64,000 nucleotides of DNA from Kitasatospora sp. GP82 (GCF_029892105.1 NZ_JARZAJ010000014.1:62001-126000); one strand, 5' to 3'; counted from the stretch's first letter, positions 38,428-47,083 are shown. Notes: generated from the sequence alone by a model not told the origin. Numbers and translations: made by a program.

Positions 38428-38463
38428 TACCGGCCCGGGGGCAGCACCATCCCCGGGCCGGTA
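38428..38463 (+). terminator. Hairpin after the precursor gene (attenuating terminator)
   Basis: TACCGGCCCGGGG (38428-38440) pairs exactly with 38451-38463 around a ten-base loop. It lies between the precursor and the transporter genes and would let the precursor be made in excess of the exporters by partial termination or mRNA protection. Confidence 0.8.
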
Positions 38464-38526
38464 TCCCCACCGGTCCGCCCAGCAACCTCACGGGTTGCCC
38501 CGATCACCGAGTGGAGCCGAAGCCCG

Positions 38527-40359
38527 ATGCGATCGAACGAATCCGACCGGTCGTCAGGTGACGCGCTGCTCTGGTCCAGTCTGCGCAGCGGAGCCCTGCC
38601 GACCGCCGTCCTGCTGCTGTCCGTCCTGGCGGGTACGGCAGCGACGGTCGCACTCCCGGGCACACTGGCGGCCGCCGTGGACGATGCACTCACCGGGCGC
38701 ACCGGCCACGCGACCCTGGTCTTCCTGTCGGTGCTCGCACTCCTCACGGCGGCCGAGACCGGCACCGAACTGGCGGAACCCTGGACCGCAGCCACCAACA
38801 CCGCCCGACTGAGCCGTCACCTTGTCCGGCACACGCTGGCCCTTGGACTGCCGGGCACCCGCCGGTTCGGCACCGGCGACCTGGTCTCCCGCCTGGTCGC
38901 GGGAGCGCCGGAGGCCGGCGGTGCGGCGGCGGCCCTCGGCTACGCCGCCGTGCAGACGGCAGCCTCGGCGGCCGCCCTCGTCGCGCTCGCCCGCATCGAC
39001 CCCTGGCCGGCCGTGGTCGTCCTGGCCGGAGTGCCGGCCGGTCTGATCGCCGTACGGCTCTTCGTCCGCCGGGCCTCGCAGGCGGCGGCCGCCTACCAGC
39101 AGGCCCAGGCCGACCTGTTGACCCGGCTGCTCGACGCCCTCGCCGGACTGCGCACCATCAGGGCCGGTGCCACCACCGACCACGAGATTGCCAGAATCCT
39201 CCGACCGCTGCCCGACCTCGACCGGGCCGGCCGGATGCTCTGGGCCGACCAGCGCGCCGTCCTGTGGCGGACCGCGCTGCTGCTGCCCGCGCTGCAACTC
39301 GGCACGCTCGCGGTCGCCGGAGCCGAGGCCGCCGCCGGACGCGTCACACCCGGCGAACTGCTGGCGGCCGTCGGCTACACCACCCTCGCACTGGGCTTCC
39401 TCGGGAGCGCCCAGTCCCTGCTCGCCTTCGCCCGAGCCCGGGCCGGCGCCGGCCGCCTCGCCGAGGTTCTCGCCGAGCCGACGATGCCCCCGGGAAACCG
39501 AGAACTCCCGGAAGGAGGAGGAGAGTTGACATTCAGGAAGGCCACCGTACGAATCGGCGGCGAGACGGTCCTCGACCGTGTCTCCTGCCGCATCCCGGCG
39601 GGCGCGACCGTCGCGGTGGTCGGGCCCAGCGGAGCCGGAAAATCCACACTCGCCGCCCTCGCCGGACGCCTGCTGGACCCCGATGGAGGCGAAGTCCTGC
39701 TGGACGGCGTCCCGTTGCGCGAGATCAGGACCGACCTGCTGCGCCGTGCGGTGACCTACGCCCTGCCCCGCCCCGTGCTGCTCGGGGACACCGTCGCGGA
39801 CGCGCTGGCCTACACCGACCCGCCCGGGCCAGGACCGCAGAACATCCGGAGCGCCGCACGGGACGCGGAGGCGGACGCGTTCATCCGCCGGCTCCCGCAG
39901 GGGTACGACACACCGGTCCACGGGCTGTGGCTCTCCGGCGGCCAGGCCCAGCGCCTCGGCCTGGCCCGCGCCATCGCGCGCGGCGGACGGCTGCTCATCC
40001 TCGACGACGCGACCTCCAGCCTCGACACCGCCACCGAAGCCCGGATCGACGCCGCCGTCCGCCGGGCCCTGCGCGGACGCACCCGCCTGGTGGTGGCCCA
40101 CCGCGCCTCGACGGCCGCCCAGGCCGACCTGGTGGCCTGGCTCGACACGGGCCGGCTGCGCGCGCTCGCACCGCACCGGGTCCTTCGGGAGGACCCCGCC
40201 TACCGGGCGCTGTTCGCCTCTCCGTCCGGTCTTCCCCGCTCGCGCGACAGACCGTCCGACGGGCAGCTCTGCGAGCCCGGGCCCGCGAACGCAGCCGACC
40301 AGGCAGCCACGGACCACGATGCGGACTCGCACGGCACGGCAACCCGGGCGGCGCGGTGA
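38527..40359 (+). CDS. ABC half-transporter 1 of the lanthipeptide operon
   Basis: 610 residues from the ATG at 38527. A six-helix membrane domain (about 20-310) is followed by an ATPase: Walker A GPSGAGKST, signature WLSGGQAQRLGLARAI, and Walker B LLILDDATSS. The Walker B Glu is replaced by Asp (DD in place of DE), as often seen in one half of heterodimeric exporters. It should pair with the next gene, with which it overlaps by four bases. The tail is long and polar. Confidence 0.9.
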   Translation: MRSNESDRSSGDALLWSSLRSGALPTAVLLLSVLAGTAATVALPGTLAAAVDDALTGRTGHATLVFLSVLALLTAAETGTELAEPWTAATNTARLSRHLVRHTLALGLPGTRRFGTGDLVSRLVAGAPEAGGAAAALGYAAVQTAASAAALVALARIDPWPAVVVLAGVPAGLIAVRLFVRRASQAAAAYQQAQADLLTRLLDALAGLRTIRAGATTDHEIARILRPLPDLDRAGRMLWADQRAVLWRTALLLPALQLGTLAVAGAEAAAGRVTPGELLAAVGYTTLALGFLGSAQSLLAFARARAGAGRLAEVLAEPTMPPGNRELPEGGGELTFRKATVRIGGETVLDRVSCRIPAGATVAVVGPSGAGKSTLAALAGRLLDPDGGEVLLDGVPLREIRTDLLRRAVTYALPRPVLLGDTVADALAYTDPPGPGPQNIRSAARDAEADAFIRRLPQGYDTPVHGLWLSGGQAQRLGLARAIARGGRLLILDDATSSLDTATEARIDAAVRRALRGRTRLVVAHRASTAAQADLVAWLDTGRLRALAPHRVLREDPAYRALFASPSGLPRSRDRPSDGQLCEPGPANAADQAATDHDADSHGTATRAAR

Positions 40360-42146
40360 GCGCCCCCGGGTGGGCCATGCTCCGGACCGAACTGCGCTCC
40401 AAGCGGCGACCGCTGGCCATGATGACCCTCTGGACCCTGGCGGAGGCGCTGCCCGCAGCACTCTCGGGCCGGCTGGTGGCCCAGGCGCTGGACGGCGGCT
40501 TCCTGGCTGGCCGGGTCGCGACGGGAGTGGGCTGGCTGCTCCTCCTCGGTGCGGTCTCCGTCCTCGGCGCCTTCGGCCAGCGCCAGGTCTACCCCCACGT
40601 CGCCGATGTGGTGGAACCCCTGCGAGACGCACTGATCACCCGGGTCGTCGGCGCTGCGCTGCACGCCCCGGCCTCCGCGCCCACCGGCGACCCGGCGACC
40701 GTCTCCCGGCTGGCACGCCAGGTGGAGACGGTCCGGGACTGCGTGGCCGGACAGCTCCTGATCGTCCGTCACTTCGCCGTCACGGTCGCCTTCGTCCTGC
40801 TCGGGGCGGCCTCCATAGCCCCCGGGCTGCTGCCGCGTATCGCACTCCCGCTCGGGGTCGCGCTGCTCGCCTTCGTCCTCCTGCTCCCGGCCCTGGCGCA
40901 CCGCCAGGTGGAACTGCTGGAGGCCGAGGAGGAGTTCGCCGCACTGGCCTCCCGGACCTTCGCGGCGATCGGTGACATCACGGCCTGCGGGGCGCCGGGG
41001 CGGGCCGCCACCGAGCTGGACGAGGTGATCGTCCGGCAGACCCGGGCCCGGCAGGCGCTCGCCAGGATGGGCGCCGTACGCCGACTCACCGTCGCTGCGG
41101 GCGCGCACCTGCCTGCGGTGCTGATCCTGCTGGACGCCGGGCGGCTGCTTCGGAGCGGACTGCCTCCCGGGGCCGTGGTCGGCGCACTGGCCTACGTCAC
41201 CCTGAGCCTGGAACCGGCCCTGCGGACCCTGATCCAGGGAGTCGGTGCCTCGGGCCTGCGGTTGACGGTCGCGCTGGACCGGCTGAGCGCCCACACCTGT
41301 GCGCAGACATCCGTACCGGCACGGGTGTCTGCACCTGAACCTGCGTCTGCGCCCGCACCTGCACCCGTCCCGGACAGGGCGGGCGGTTGCGCGATCGAGT
41401 TCGACCGGGTGAGCTTCGCGCACCACCCGCAGGCGGAGCCGATCCTTGACAGGTTCACGCTGCGGATCGCGGACGGCGAGCACCTTGCCGTTGTCGGCCC
41501 GAGCGGCATCGGCAAGTCCACGATGGCCGACCTGATGGCGGGCCTGGCGGTCCCCACAGGCGGAGCCGTCCACCTCGGCGGGGCGCGGGTGGACGGGCTG
41601 TCGGCCGCCGAACTCGCATCGCTGCGAGTGCTGGTGCCGCAGGAGGCCTACGTCTTCGCGGGCACCCTGCGGCAGAACCTGCTGCCGGCCCACGCGGATC
41701 CGGCCCAGGCCGCTCCGACCGGGGCGCAGCTGGCGGAGGCCGTCGCGCTGCTCGGCATGGAGCCGCTGGTCCGGCGCCTCGGCGGACTCGACGCGCAGCT
41801 CAGTGGTAGCCGGCTGTCGGCAGGTGAGCGCCAGTTGTTGGCGCTGGTCCGCACCTTTCTGTCACCTGCCCGGGTGGTCGTCCTGGACGAGGCGACCTGC
41901 CACCTCGATCCGGCGGCCGAGGCGGTCGTCGAGGAGGTCTTCCGCCGGCGCCCGGGGACTCTGGTGGTCATCGCCCACCGGATCAGCTCGGCCCTGCGTG
42001 CGGACCGGATCGTACTGCTCGACGCCGAACCTGCGGTGGGCACCCATGAGGAACTCCTCGCAGCCTCGCCGGGCTACCGAGAGCTCGTCGCCCACTGGGG
42101 GAGCGAACCCTGGGTGCATGGCCGTCCCGGCAGCCCGGTTGCCTGA
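40356..42146 (+). CDS. ABC half-transporter 2 of the lanthipeptide operon
   Basis: 596 residues from a GTG overlapping the upstream stop (GTGA). Membrane domain at about 20-300; an Ala/Pro linker (EPASAPAPAPVP); an ATPase with Walker A GPSGIGKST, signature LSAGERQLLALVRTF and a canonical Walker B VVVLDEATCH. This is the catalytically complete half; with gene 1 it makes a RamAB/AmfAB-like exporter for the modified peptide. Neither protein carries a C39 peptidase domain, so leader removal must be done elsewhere. Confidence 0.9.
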   Translation: MSAPGWAMLRTELRSKRRPLAMMTLWTLAEALPAALSGRLVAQALDGGFLAGRVATGVGWLLLLGAVSVLGAFGQRQVYPHVADVVEPLRDALITRVVGAALHAPASAPTGDPATVSRLARQVETVRDCVAGQLLIVRHFAVTVAFVLLGAASIAPGLLPRIALPLGVALLAFVLLLPALAHRQVELLEAEEEFAALASRTFAAIGDITACGAPGRAATELDEVIVRQTRARQALARMGAVRRLTVAAGAHLPAVLILLDAGRLLRSGLPPGAVVGALAYVTLSLEPALRTLIQGVGASGLRLTVALDRLSAHTCAQTSVPARVSAPEPASAPAPAPVPDRAGGCAIEFDRVSFAHHPQAEPILDRFTLRIADGEHLAVVGPSGIGKSTMADLMAGLAVPTGGAVHLGGARVDGLSAAELASLRVLVPQEAYVFAGTLRQNLLPAHADPAQAAPTGAQLAEAVALLGMEPLVRRLGGLDAQLSGSRLSAGERQLLALVRTFLSPARVVVLDEATCHLDPAAEAVVEEVFRRRPGTLVVIAHRISSALRADRIVLLDAEPAVGTHEELLAASPGYRELVAHWGSEPWVHGRPGSPVA

Positions 42147-42178
42147 ATTCTCTCTGTCGCGCACTGTCGACGGACCGT

Positions 42179-42212
42179 GCCGTTCGGCCGCCTGCGGCAA
42201 TGGCCGAACGGC
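42179..42212 (+). terminator. Terminator of the lanthipeptide operon
   Basis: GCCGTTCGGCC (42179-42189) pairs exactly with GGCCGAACGGC (42202-42212), 33 bases after the last stop of the operon. Confidence 0.8.
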
Positions 42213-42290
42213 CAACACCCGCCCCGGGTATGAGGATCTGCGCGAAACACGGCCGGCGCGTATCTTTACTGACCCTTTGTCGTTGATCCT

Positions 42291-42320
42291 TTGACTTCAT
42301 GCGGGGCATGTGCCTACGTT
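42291..42320 (+). promoter_or_regulatory. Promoter of the Gly-rich secreted protein gene
   Basis: TTGACT (42291-42296) and TACGTT (42315-42320) are spaced by 18 bases in a locally AT-richer stretch just behind the operon terminator. The implied 5' untranslated region is about 175 bases. Confidence 0.5.
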
Positions 42321-42503
42321 GGCTTTAAGAGATCTTTCCCTCTCAAAAGAGCGCCAGGCGGCCGACGGAGCACTGGTCGGGTAGCGGCTGCGTATTCATT
42401 CGCTCTCTGCCAGGCGCACTCCGCACCGGAGTGGTGCGCAGGATCCGGTGCGCACAGGCCCGCTGTTCGGGTCGATTCTTCAGGAATGCCCCGAAAGGGG
42501 AAC

Positions 42504-42785
42504 ATGATGCGTTCGAACACGTCAAGGATCCGTCGTCTGGCCGCCGCCGCATGCGCGGCCCCCCTCCTGGCCATCGCCGTCGGAGCCGGAGCAACTGCGG
42601 CTTCCGCCAATGCGGTGCCGTCCTCTGTCTCCGCCTACGGTGACCACGGTGGCGATCGCGGCCACGGTGACCGCGGCGGCTACGGTGACTACGGCTATTA
42701 CAACGACTGGGGCGGCGACGGCGGTGGCTATGGCGACCACGGCGGCGGCGACTACGGCGGCGGCTACGGCGGTTACGGAGACTAG
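42504..42785 (+). CDS. Secreted Gly/Tyr/Asp-rich small protein
   Basis: 93 residues from the ATG at 42504 (AAGGGGA upstream). A signal peptide ends near ASANA; the mature ~55 residues are almost entirely Gly, Asp, His and Tyr in imperfect repeats (DRGGYGDYGYYNDW; GGYGDHGGGDYGGGYGGYGD). No Cys or Ser-rich motif suggests RiPP modification. Such sequences can bind metal ions or form surface films; its position directly behind a SapB-like peptide operon is suggestive only. Confidence 0.7.
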   Translation: MMRSNTSRIRRLAAAACAAPLLAIAVGAGATAASANAVPSSVSAYGDHGGDRGHGDRGGYGDYGYYNDWGGDGGGYGDHGGGDYGGGYGGYGD

Positions 42786-42831
42786 GGCGGTTACTGACAG
42801 GTGACCGACCAAACATGACCCGGAAACAGAC

Positions 42832-42864
42832 CCGGGCCCGGCGCACTGTGTGCACCGGGCCCGG
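42832..42864. terminator. Terminator next to tRNA-fMet
   Basis: CCGGGCCCGG (42832-42841) pairs with 42855-42864, extended by GCAC/GTGC inside. It lies directly behind the 3' end of the minus-strand tRNA gene and 47 bases after the Gly-rich protein gene, and can serve both. Confidence 0.8.
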
Positions 42865-42872
42865 ACTTTCAG

Positions 42873-42946
42873 TAGCGGGGACAGGATTTGAACCTGCGAC
42901 CTCTGGGTTATGAGCCCAGCGAGCTACCGAGCTGCTCCACCCCGCG
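42873..42946 (-). tRNA. Initiator tRNA-fMet (anticodon CAU)
   Basis: The 74-base minus-strand sequence folds as a tRNA with anticodon CAU in GGGCTCATAACCC. Initiator features are present: three consecutive G:C pairs in the anticodon stem (CTGGG/CCCAG) and an unpaired first acceptor position (C1 opposite U72). The T arm is GCAGGTTCAAATCCTGT. CCA is not encoded. The gene lies between the Gly-rich protein and a pseudogene. Confidence 0.9.
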
Positions 42947-43081
42947 TCGATGACCTTGACTGTACGGCAACTCGCGCCCACCGCGAAATCCATTGCAGCA
43001 ACCGGGCAGAGCCCACGCTCTCGTGAGCACCCGACGAGCAGGTTCGCGTGCGATCGCCAAGGCGGATCAGTCCGGGGGTGT

Positions 43082-43414
43082 ACATCCACGGCCGGGATCC
43101 CGCTGCCCGGCTGCTCCGGGGGCGAGGGCTGCTTCAACGCCGTCGATGCGACCCCCACCGCGGGCGTTACCGGCGGCACCGACGGCCATGGCGACTACGC
43201 GTACGGCTCCAGCTTCATCATGGCCACCGAGCTGACGTCGCACGGCCCCCGCACCCGCACGATCCTCACCTACGGCGAATCCGCCAGCCCCGAGTCGCCC
43301 CACTACACCGACCAGACCGTCCTGTTCTCCCACAAGTAGTGGGTGACCGAGCGGTTCACCGAAGCCGAGATCAACGCCGACCCGCACGTGCAGATCACGG
43401 CCCCGCACCGCTGA
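43082..43414 (+). pseudogene. Second penicillin-acylase-type enzyme, C-terminal remnant
   Basis: GTDGHGDYAYGSSFIMATEL, then TSHGPRTRTILTYGESASPE and SPHYTDQTVLFSHK match the end of the beta chain of acyl-homoserine-lactone/penicillin acylases. A TAG codon at 43337-43339 interrupts the frame; the same frame continues WVTERFTEAEINADPHVQIT to the true stop. The sequence differs from the C-terminus of the intact acylase at 6.5-9.4 kb, so it comes from another paralogue. Confidence 0.65.
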
Positions 43415-43421
43415 CTCTCAG

Positions 43422-44285
43422 TCAGGGCGACCGCTTCCCGGCAGCGATCCGCTGCCGGGAAGCCTCGTAGAGGACCGCTGTCCCGGCGTTGGCCGCGTTC
43501 AGGGAACTCGCCGCGCCGGTCATCGGGATACTCACCGTGAAGTCGCACAACTCGCGCCATGTGCTGCTGAGCCCGCTGGTCTCGTTGCCGACCAGCAACA
43601 GGACCGGCCGGGTGAAGTCGAAGTCGAAGACATCGCAATCGCCGTGCTCGTCCGTACCGACCAAGGCCACCGATCGCCCCGAGGCACGGTGGGTGTCCAC
43701 CCAGTCGGTCACCTCGCGAGGAGAGGGAACCCGGATGGCGGGCAGTGCGAACAGCGAGCCGGTGCTGGCGCGCACCGACTTCGCGTCGTAGACGTCGGCG
43801 GCATGTCCGGCCACGATCAGACCGTCCGCACCGAAGGCGTCGGCAGAGCGGATGATGCTCCCGATGTTCCCCGGGTTCGTCGGCCGGTCGAACAGCACAC
43901 CGAGGAAGTCGTCCCCGACCGTGATCCGGCCGAGGTCGTCGTCGGGCATCCCGATCACGGCGATGACCTCGGGCACGGTCTCGTTCTTCTCACCGAGGTC
44001 CGCCAGCATGTCCGGAGCCATGGCGATGTGCTCGGTCCGCACCGCCCGCAGCAGCTCCTCGGCCCACCGCGACAGCTTCCGCTCCCCGTCGAAGATCAGC
44101 GCGTGAACCGGCCAGCCGTACTGCACCGCCAGCGAGATGGGCCGTACGCCCTGGACAAGGAACTCCCCGGCGCGCTGCCGCTTGTTGCGGTTGGTGAGCA
44201 GGGCCTGCCACTGCTGGAAGCGGGCGTTGCGAGAAGTGATCCGTCGGACCGCCGGCAACCGTCCCCCAAGGTGTGATGACGCCAA
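43422..44285 (-). CDS. SpoU/TrmH-family RNA 2'-O-methyltransferase
   Basis: 287 residues from a TTG at 44285; no ATG or GTG fits, and related proteins begin at the same point (SSHLGGRLPAVRRITSRN). SPOUT knot motifs are intact: FDRPTNPGNIGSIIRSADAF, LLLVGNETSGLSSTW, and IPMTGAASSLNAANAGTAVL. It methylates a ribose in rRNA or tRNA. The family includes thiostrepton/nosiheptide resistance enzymes, but no peptide-antibiotic genes of that type are nearby, so a housekeeping role is as likely. Confidence 0.85.
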   Translation of the reverse strand: MASSHLGGRLPAVRRITSRNARFQQWQALLTNRNKRQRAGEFLVQGVRPISLAVQYGWPVHALIFDGERKLSRWAEELLRAVRTEHIAMAPDMLADLGEKNETVPEVIAVIGMPDDDLGRITVGDDFLGVLFDRPTNPGNIGSIIRSADAFGADGLIVAGHAADVYDAKSVRASTGSLFALPAIRVPSPREVTDWVDTHRASGRSVALVGTDEHGDCDVFDFDFTRPVLLLVGNETSGLSSTWRELCDFTVSIPMTGAASSLNAANAGTAVLYEASRQRIAAGKRSP

Positions 44286-44505
44286 CCATGTGCCCTGCAG
44301 AGTACACCGGACGTGCTGGTGGCGAGGCGCGCACAGCTGCTCGAAGGACCGGGCGCAGAAAGGAATTCGGCGTCGGCTTCTCCCGCAGGGCCGGGCCCGT
44401 TGACGCCGAAGCCCGCAGTTGCCAGGCCGGTTGACGCTGCCGATGCCGGACCTGTTTGACGGATCGCCAGAATTGCGACTGATCAGGAGAGTTGGGCTGT
44501 CCTGC

Positions 44506-45294
44506 TCACTGGGACACGCGTCGGTGGGTTTCGCGCCCGGTCTGCCGCGCACCTCCCGGCGGTTGGCGGTCCGGTCCGAACTCCGCTGCCGCGTGTCCCC
44601 GTGAGACCTGGTCGAGCAGAACCACGGAAGCCACTTCCGACACCACGTCGGGGACCGGCAAGGGGCGACCGGGCCTCGTGGCTCCCGGGACGAGGGTCGG
44701 GGCGGGGACGGCTTGCGAGTACGGCCCGGTCGCGGTGGGTGCCGACAGTGCGCGCAGCAGCCGGTCGAGTCCTCGCCCGTGTCGGGTGAAGACGCGTGGC
44801 GCCGCCCATCTGCCGCGCGCCTCCTGACCGGCGAGGGCTTCGGTTGCTCCGACGTCGAGCAGGACCAGGTGCAGTTCGCGTCCTTGCCGCGCGGCGGCGC
44901 GGGCCAGCCATCGACGCATCCATGGCCGGCTGCCGCAGTCGTGCACCAGAAGCGCCCCTCCGCCGCGTACCGCTGCTCGAAGCCGCCGGAAGTGCACCAG
45001 GCGCGCCCAGGGGCGGTACACCGCGTAGGGCAGCCACTCGGGCATGAGGCTCTCGCACTGGACGTGGACATCGCGTGGATCAACGGCGGGTACGGTCCGG
45101 GACCAGCGGCGCAGCAGCGTGCTCTTGCCGCTGCCGGGCAGCCCGGAGACGACCACCACGGCGTCGGCCGGATAGGACAGAACGGTGCCGGCGCCGGCCT
45201 GTCCGCGCAGATCCACCAGCCCGTGCGGACGGAACGCCGTCCCCGGCCCTTCGCGTGAAACATCCTCAGCCCCCGTCACACGCGACGTGTCCAT
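44506..45294 (-). CDS. P-loop ATPase/kinase-like protein
   Basis: 262 residues. Walker A is VVVVSGLPGSGKSTLLRRWS at about residue 50; a hydrophobic strand, GGALLVHDCGSRPWMRRWLA, supplies a Walker-B-like Asp, and ELHLVLLDVGATEALAGQEA follows. This is the form of AAA-33/zeta-toxin-like small kinases. The C-terminal ~70 residues are low-complexity. No antitoxin or partner is adjacent. From memory similar stand-alone proteins are common in streptomycetes without assigned function. Confidence 0.75.
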   Translation of the reverse strand: MDTSRVTGAEDVSREGPGTAFRPHGLVDLRGQAGAGTVLSYPADAVVVVSGLPGSGKSTLLRRWSRTVPAVDPRDVHVQCESLMPEWLPYAVYRPWARLVHFRRLRAAVRGGGALLVHDCGSRPWMRRWLARAAARQGRELHLVLLDVGATEALAGQEARGRWAAPRVFTRHGRGLDRLLRALSAPTATGPYSQAVPAPTLVPGATRPGRPLPVPDVVSEVASVVLLDQVSRGHAAAEFGPDRQPPGGARQTGRETHRRVSQ

Positions 45295-45639
45295 ACCGCC
45301 CCCACCATTGCCTCATGTCCTGCCCGAACCGATCGCTTCACAGCCTCGCACGGGCCGGGGGCGTCGGTCGTCGCCGTGTGCGGTCCCGGCCGCCGGTCTG
45401 CCGCGCTGTGTGGACTTCCTCGTTCGGGGCCGCGTGTTGAGATGCGGGGAGGGAGGTCGGAGCGGCAGGCTCGGACGTGCCGTCTGCGCGGGCCTCGGGC
45501 GTCGGGCCACCGGCTGTTCGGCAGAAGTGCCTCGTTGCCTCGTGCGGCCCGCCGGTCGGGCTCGTACCGGGCTGCGGGTTTCGCTCCGGCGGGCCGTCAA
45601 GTACCTGATACAGCCATGACCTTGGGTGAGGACAACGCC
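45295..45639. other. Intergenic region, 345 bases
   Basis: Nothing recognisable beyond the GAGGA ribosome-binding site of the tail-tube gene. Codon bias and translations in all frames look non-coding. Confidence 0.4.
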
Positions 45640-46074
45640 ATGACTTCCTTCGTTCCTGAGAACAGCCACTGCCTCCGGCTCACCGGTGTCACCGCGAAAG
45701 ACGACGAGGCTGTCCTCTTCGAGGACGGCCTCGTCAAGACGGGTACCGAACCGCTGGAGTACCGAGACGGGTCGGGCGGCATCATGCGGATGCCGGGCGC
45801 ATCGCGGACCCCGGAGATCACCTTGCTCTACAGCGTCTCCGGCGGCGTTCGTGCCTTGGTGGACTGGATCCAGGCAACCAAGGCCAACGTCGTCGAGAAG
45901 AAGGACCTGACCATCTCCCTCGTCGCCACCGGCAGCGAGAGTCCCATCGTGACCTGGACCGTCCGCAACGCGTTCGCCATCGAGATCGAGATGCCCGGGC
46001 TCGACGACGGCCATCAGAGCCTGATCAGGCGCATCTCGCTGGTCGGGGACCATGTGGAGACCGAGGTGCACTAA
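45640..46074 (+). CDS. Orphan phage/contractile-injection tail-tube (gp19-like) protein
   Basis: 144 residues from the ATG at 45640 (GAGGA upstream); the ATG at 45616 is less well placed. LEYRDGSGGIMRMPGASRTP, then EITLLYSVSGGVRALVDWIQ and PIVTWTVRNAFAIEIEMPGL match the T4 gp19-like tube protein family, which polymerises into the inner tube of phage tails and extracellular contractile injection systems. Sheath, baseplate, spike and AAA genes are absent on both sides. It is either a stranded fragment of such a cluster or a solo tube-like protein with another role. Confidence 0.85.
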   Translation: MTSFVPENSHCLRLTGVTAKDDEAVLFEDGLVKTGTEPLEYRDGSGGIMRMPGASRTPEITLLYSVSGGVRALVDWIQATKANVVEKKDLTISLVATGSESPIVTWTVRNAFAIEIEMPGLDDGHQSLIRRISLVGDHVETEVH

Positions 46075-46081
46075 CGGGGTG

Positions 46082-46353
46082 TCACCAGGCGAGGGGTGAG
46101 GCGTCGAGCACCCCTACCGGTGTCCACATCATCGCGCCGAACTTGCCCCGCGCGTTGAGTGCCTCCCGAGCGCGGCCCCCTGGAGGACCAGCCGAACCAA
46201 CCCGGTGACCCGAGACGCCACCGTGCCCAGCGCCATCACCGCAGATGAGCGCACCAGCCCGCCGGACCCCTGCCGCGAACGTCGCGCCGCATGGCGCCCA
46301 CGCCCCTGCCCACGGACCGACCCCGCGCCGACAGCTTCCGTCTCTTCAACCAT
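46082..46353 (-). pseudogene. MurJ/MviN-type lipid II flippase, two fused remnants
   Basis: An ATG at 46353 opens a basic N-terminus followed by LVRSSAVMALGTVASRVTGL and VRLVLQGAALG, the first helix of actinobacterial MurJ homologues. Shortly after, in another frame, EALNARGKFGAMMWTPVGVL matches a segment from around helix 5 (ALNARGxFGAPMWTP). A large internal deletion has joined the two pieces, which end at 46082. Confidence 0.65.
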
Positions 46354-46470
46354 CGGCCCAATGTAGTTGCCGGAGAACACGACGGACTGTCAGATCCCTT
46401 CGCACCGTTGACCGGACGTCCTCGGGCCTGACAGCCGGCGTTGTCCGTGGAGGCCGGAGCCGGCACCCGA

Positions 46471-46800
46471 TCACGCGTCGATACGGCCTGGGTGGCCGGG
46501 GCAGACGATGGAGTGCAACTTCATATAGCGGTGAGCCATCATCGAGTACACCTCTTCGAGCTCCGCGCCTTCCGCCCGGCACCACCGGACGATCGCCCTG
46601 CGCAGGACGGCCCGCCGTTCCGGGCCGCGTTTGATTCCCGGCCGCAGCTCGCTGCGCGCTTCCTCGTGGGCGGCGTCGATGTGCTCGGCCGGCACGATGC
46701 GGCACTCGAGCGCGAGGTCGAGCGCGTACTCGTAGGGGTCTCGCATGGCGTCATAGGCCGGGCCCGGCAGGTTCGCGATGGTCTCGGCAATGCTGATCAT
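46471..46800 (-). CDS. Conserved-looking hypothetical protein, 109 residues
   Basis: From the ATG at 46800: MISIAETIANLPGPAYDAMR, DPYEYALDLALECRIVPAEH, IDAAHEEARSELRP, RAIVRWCRAEGAELEEVYSM, ending LHSIVCPGHPGRIDA. It is predicted largely helical with amphipathic patterning and good codon bias, so it appears to be a real gene. I recognise no domain. It lies between the MurJ and IS110 remnants. Confidence 0.55.
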   Translation of the reverse strand: MISIAETIANLPGPAYDAMRDPYEYALDLALECRIVPAEHIDAAHEEARSELRPGIKRGPERRAVLRRAIVRWCRAEGAELEEVYSMMAHRYMKLHSIVCPGHPGRIDA

Positions 46801-47083
46801 CAGTCCACAGTGCCACGGCGTCCCCTGACCTGCCCGCAGGCATTCCGTGAGGTCGGGTACTGCTGTCAGCCGAGCGGTTACGGCGCTGTGCATGGCCACG
46901 GGATGCAGCGCGCCAGGCCGGCCTCCGGCGAAGCCAGTGCAAACTGCGCTCCAGGACAGGACGCTCCCCGACCCGCTGGGCCCCGGCTGCGCCCCAACCG
47001 CACCGGGCACCCCAGACCGGGCGCACGAGCCGCAGTGGGTGTCCCCAAGGGACGCGGGGATCCGCAATTGCCGCGGGCTTGAT

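Noticed and set aside
39264..40355. N-terminal extension of ABC half-transporter 2
   Set aside because: This upstream frame is an Arg-rich shadow of transporter 1; the GTGA overlap at 40356 gives a full-size half-transporter.
42873..42946. tRNA-fMet as an integration site for a genomic island carrying the lanthipeptide operon
   Set aside because: The tRNA 3' end faces the operon, but no integrase gene and no duplicated tRNA 3' fragment are visible on the other side of the operon.
43422..45263. A single 613-residue minus-strand protein
   Set aside because: The extended frame is GC-driven. Only the C-terminal 287 residues form the RNA methyltransferase, while the opposite frame from 45294 to 44506 encodes a coherent P-loop protein.
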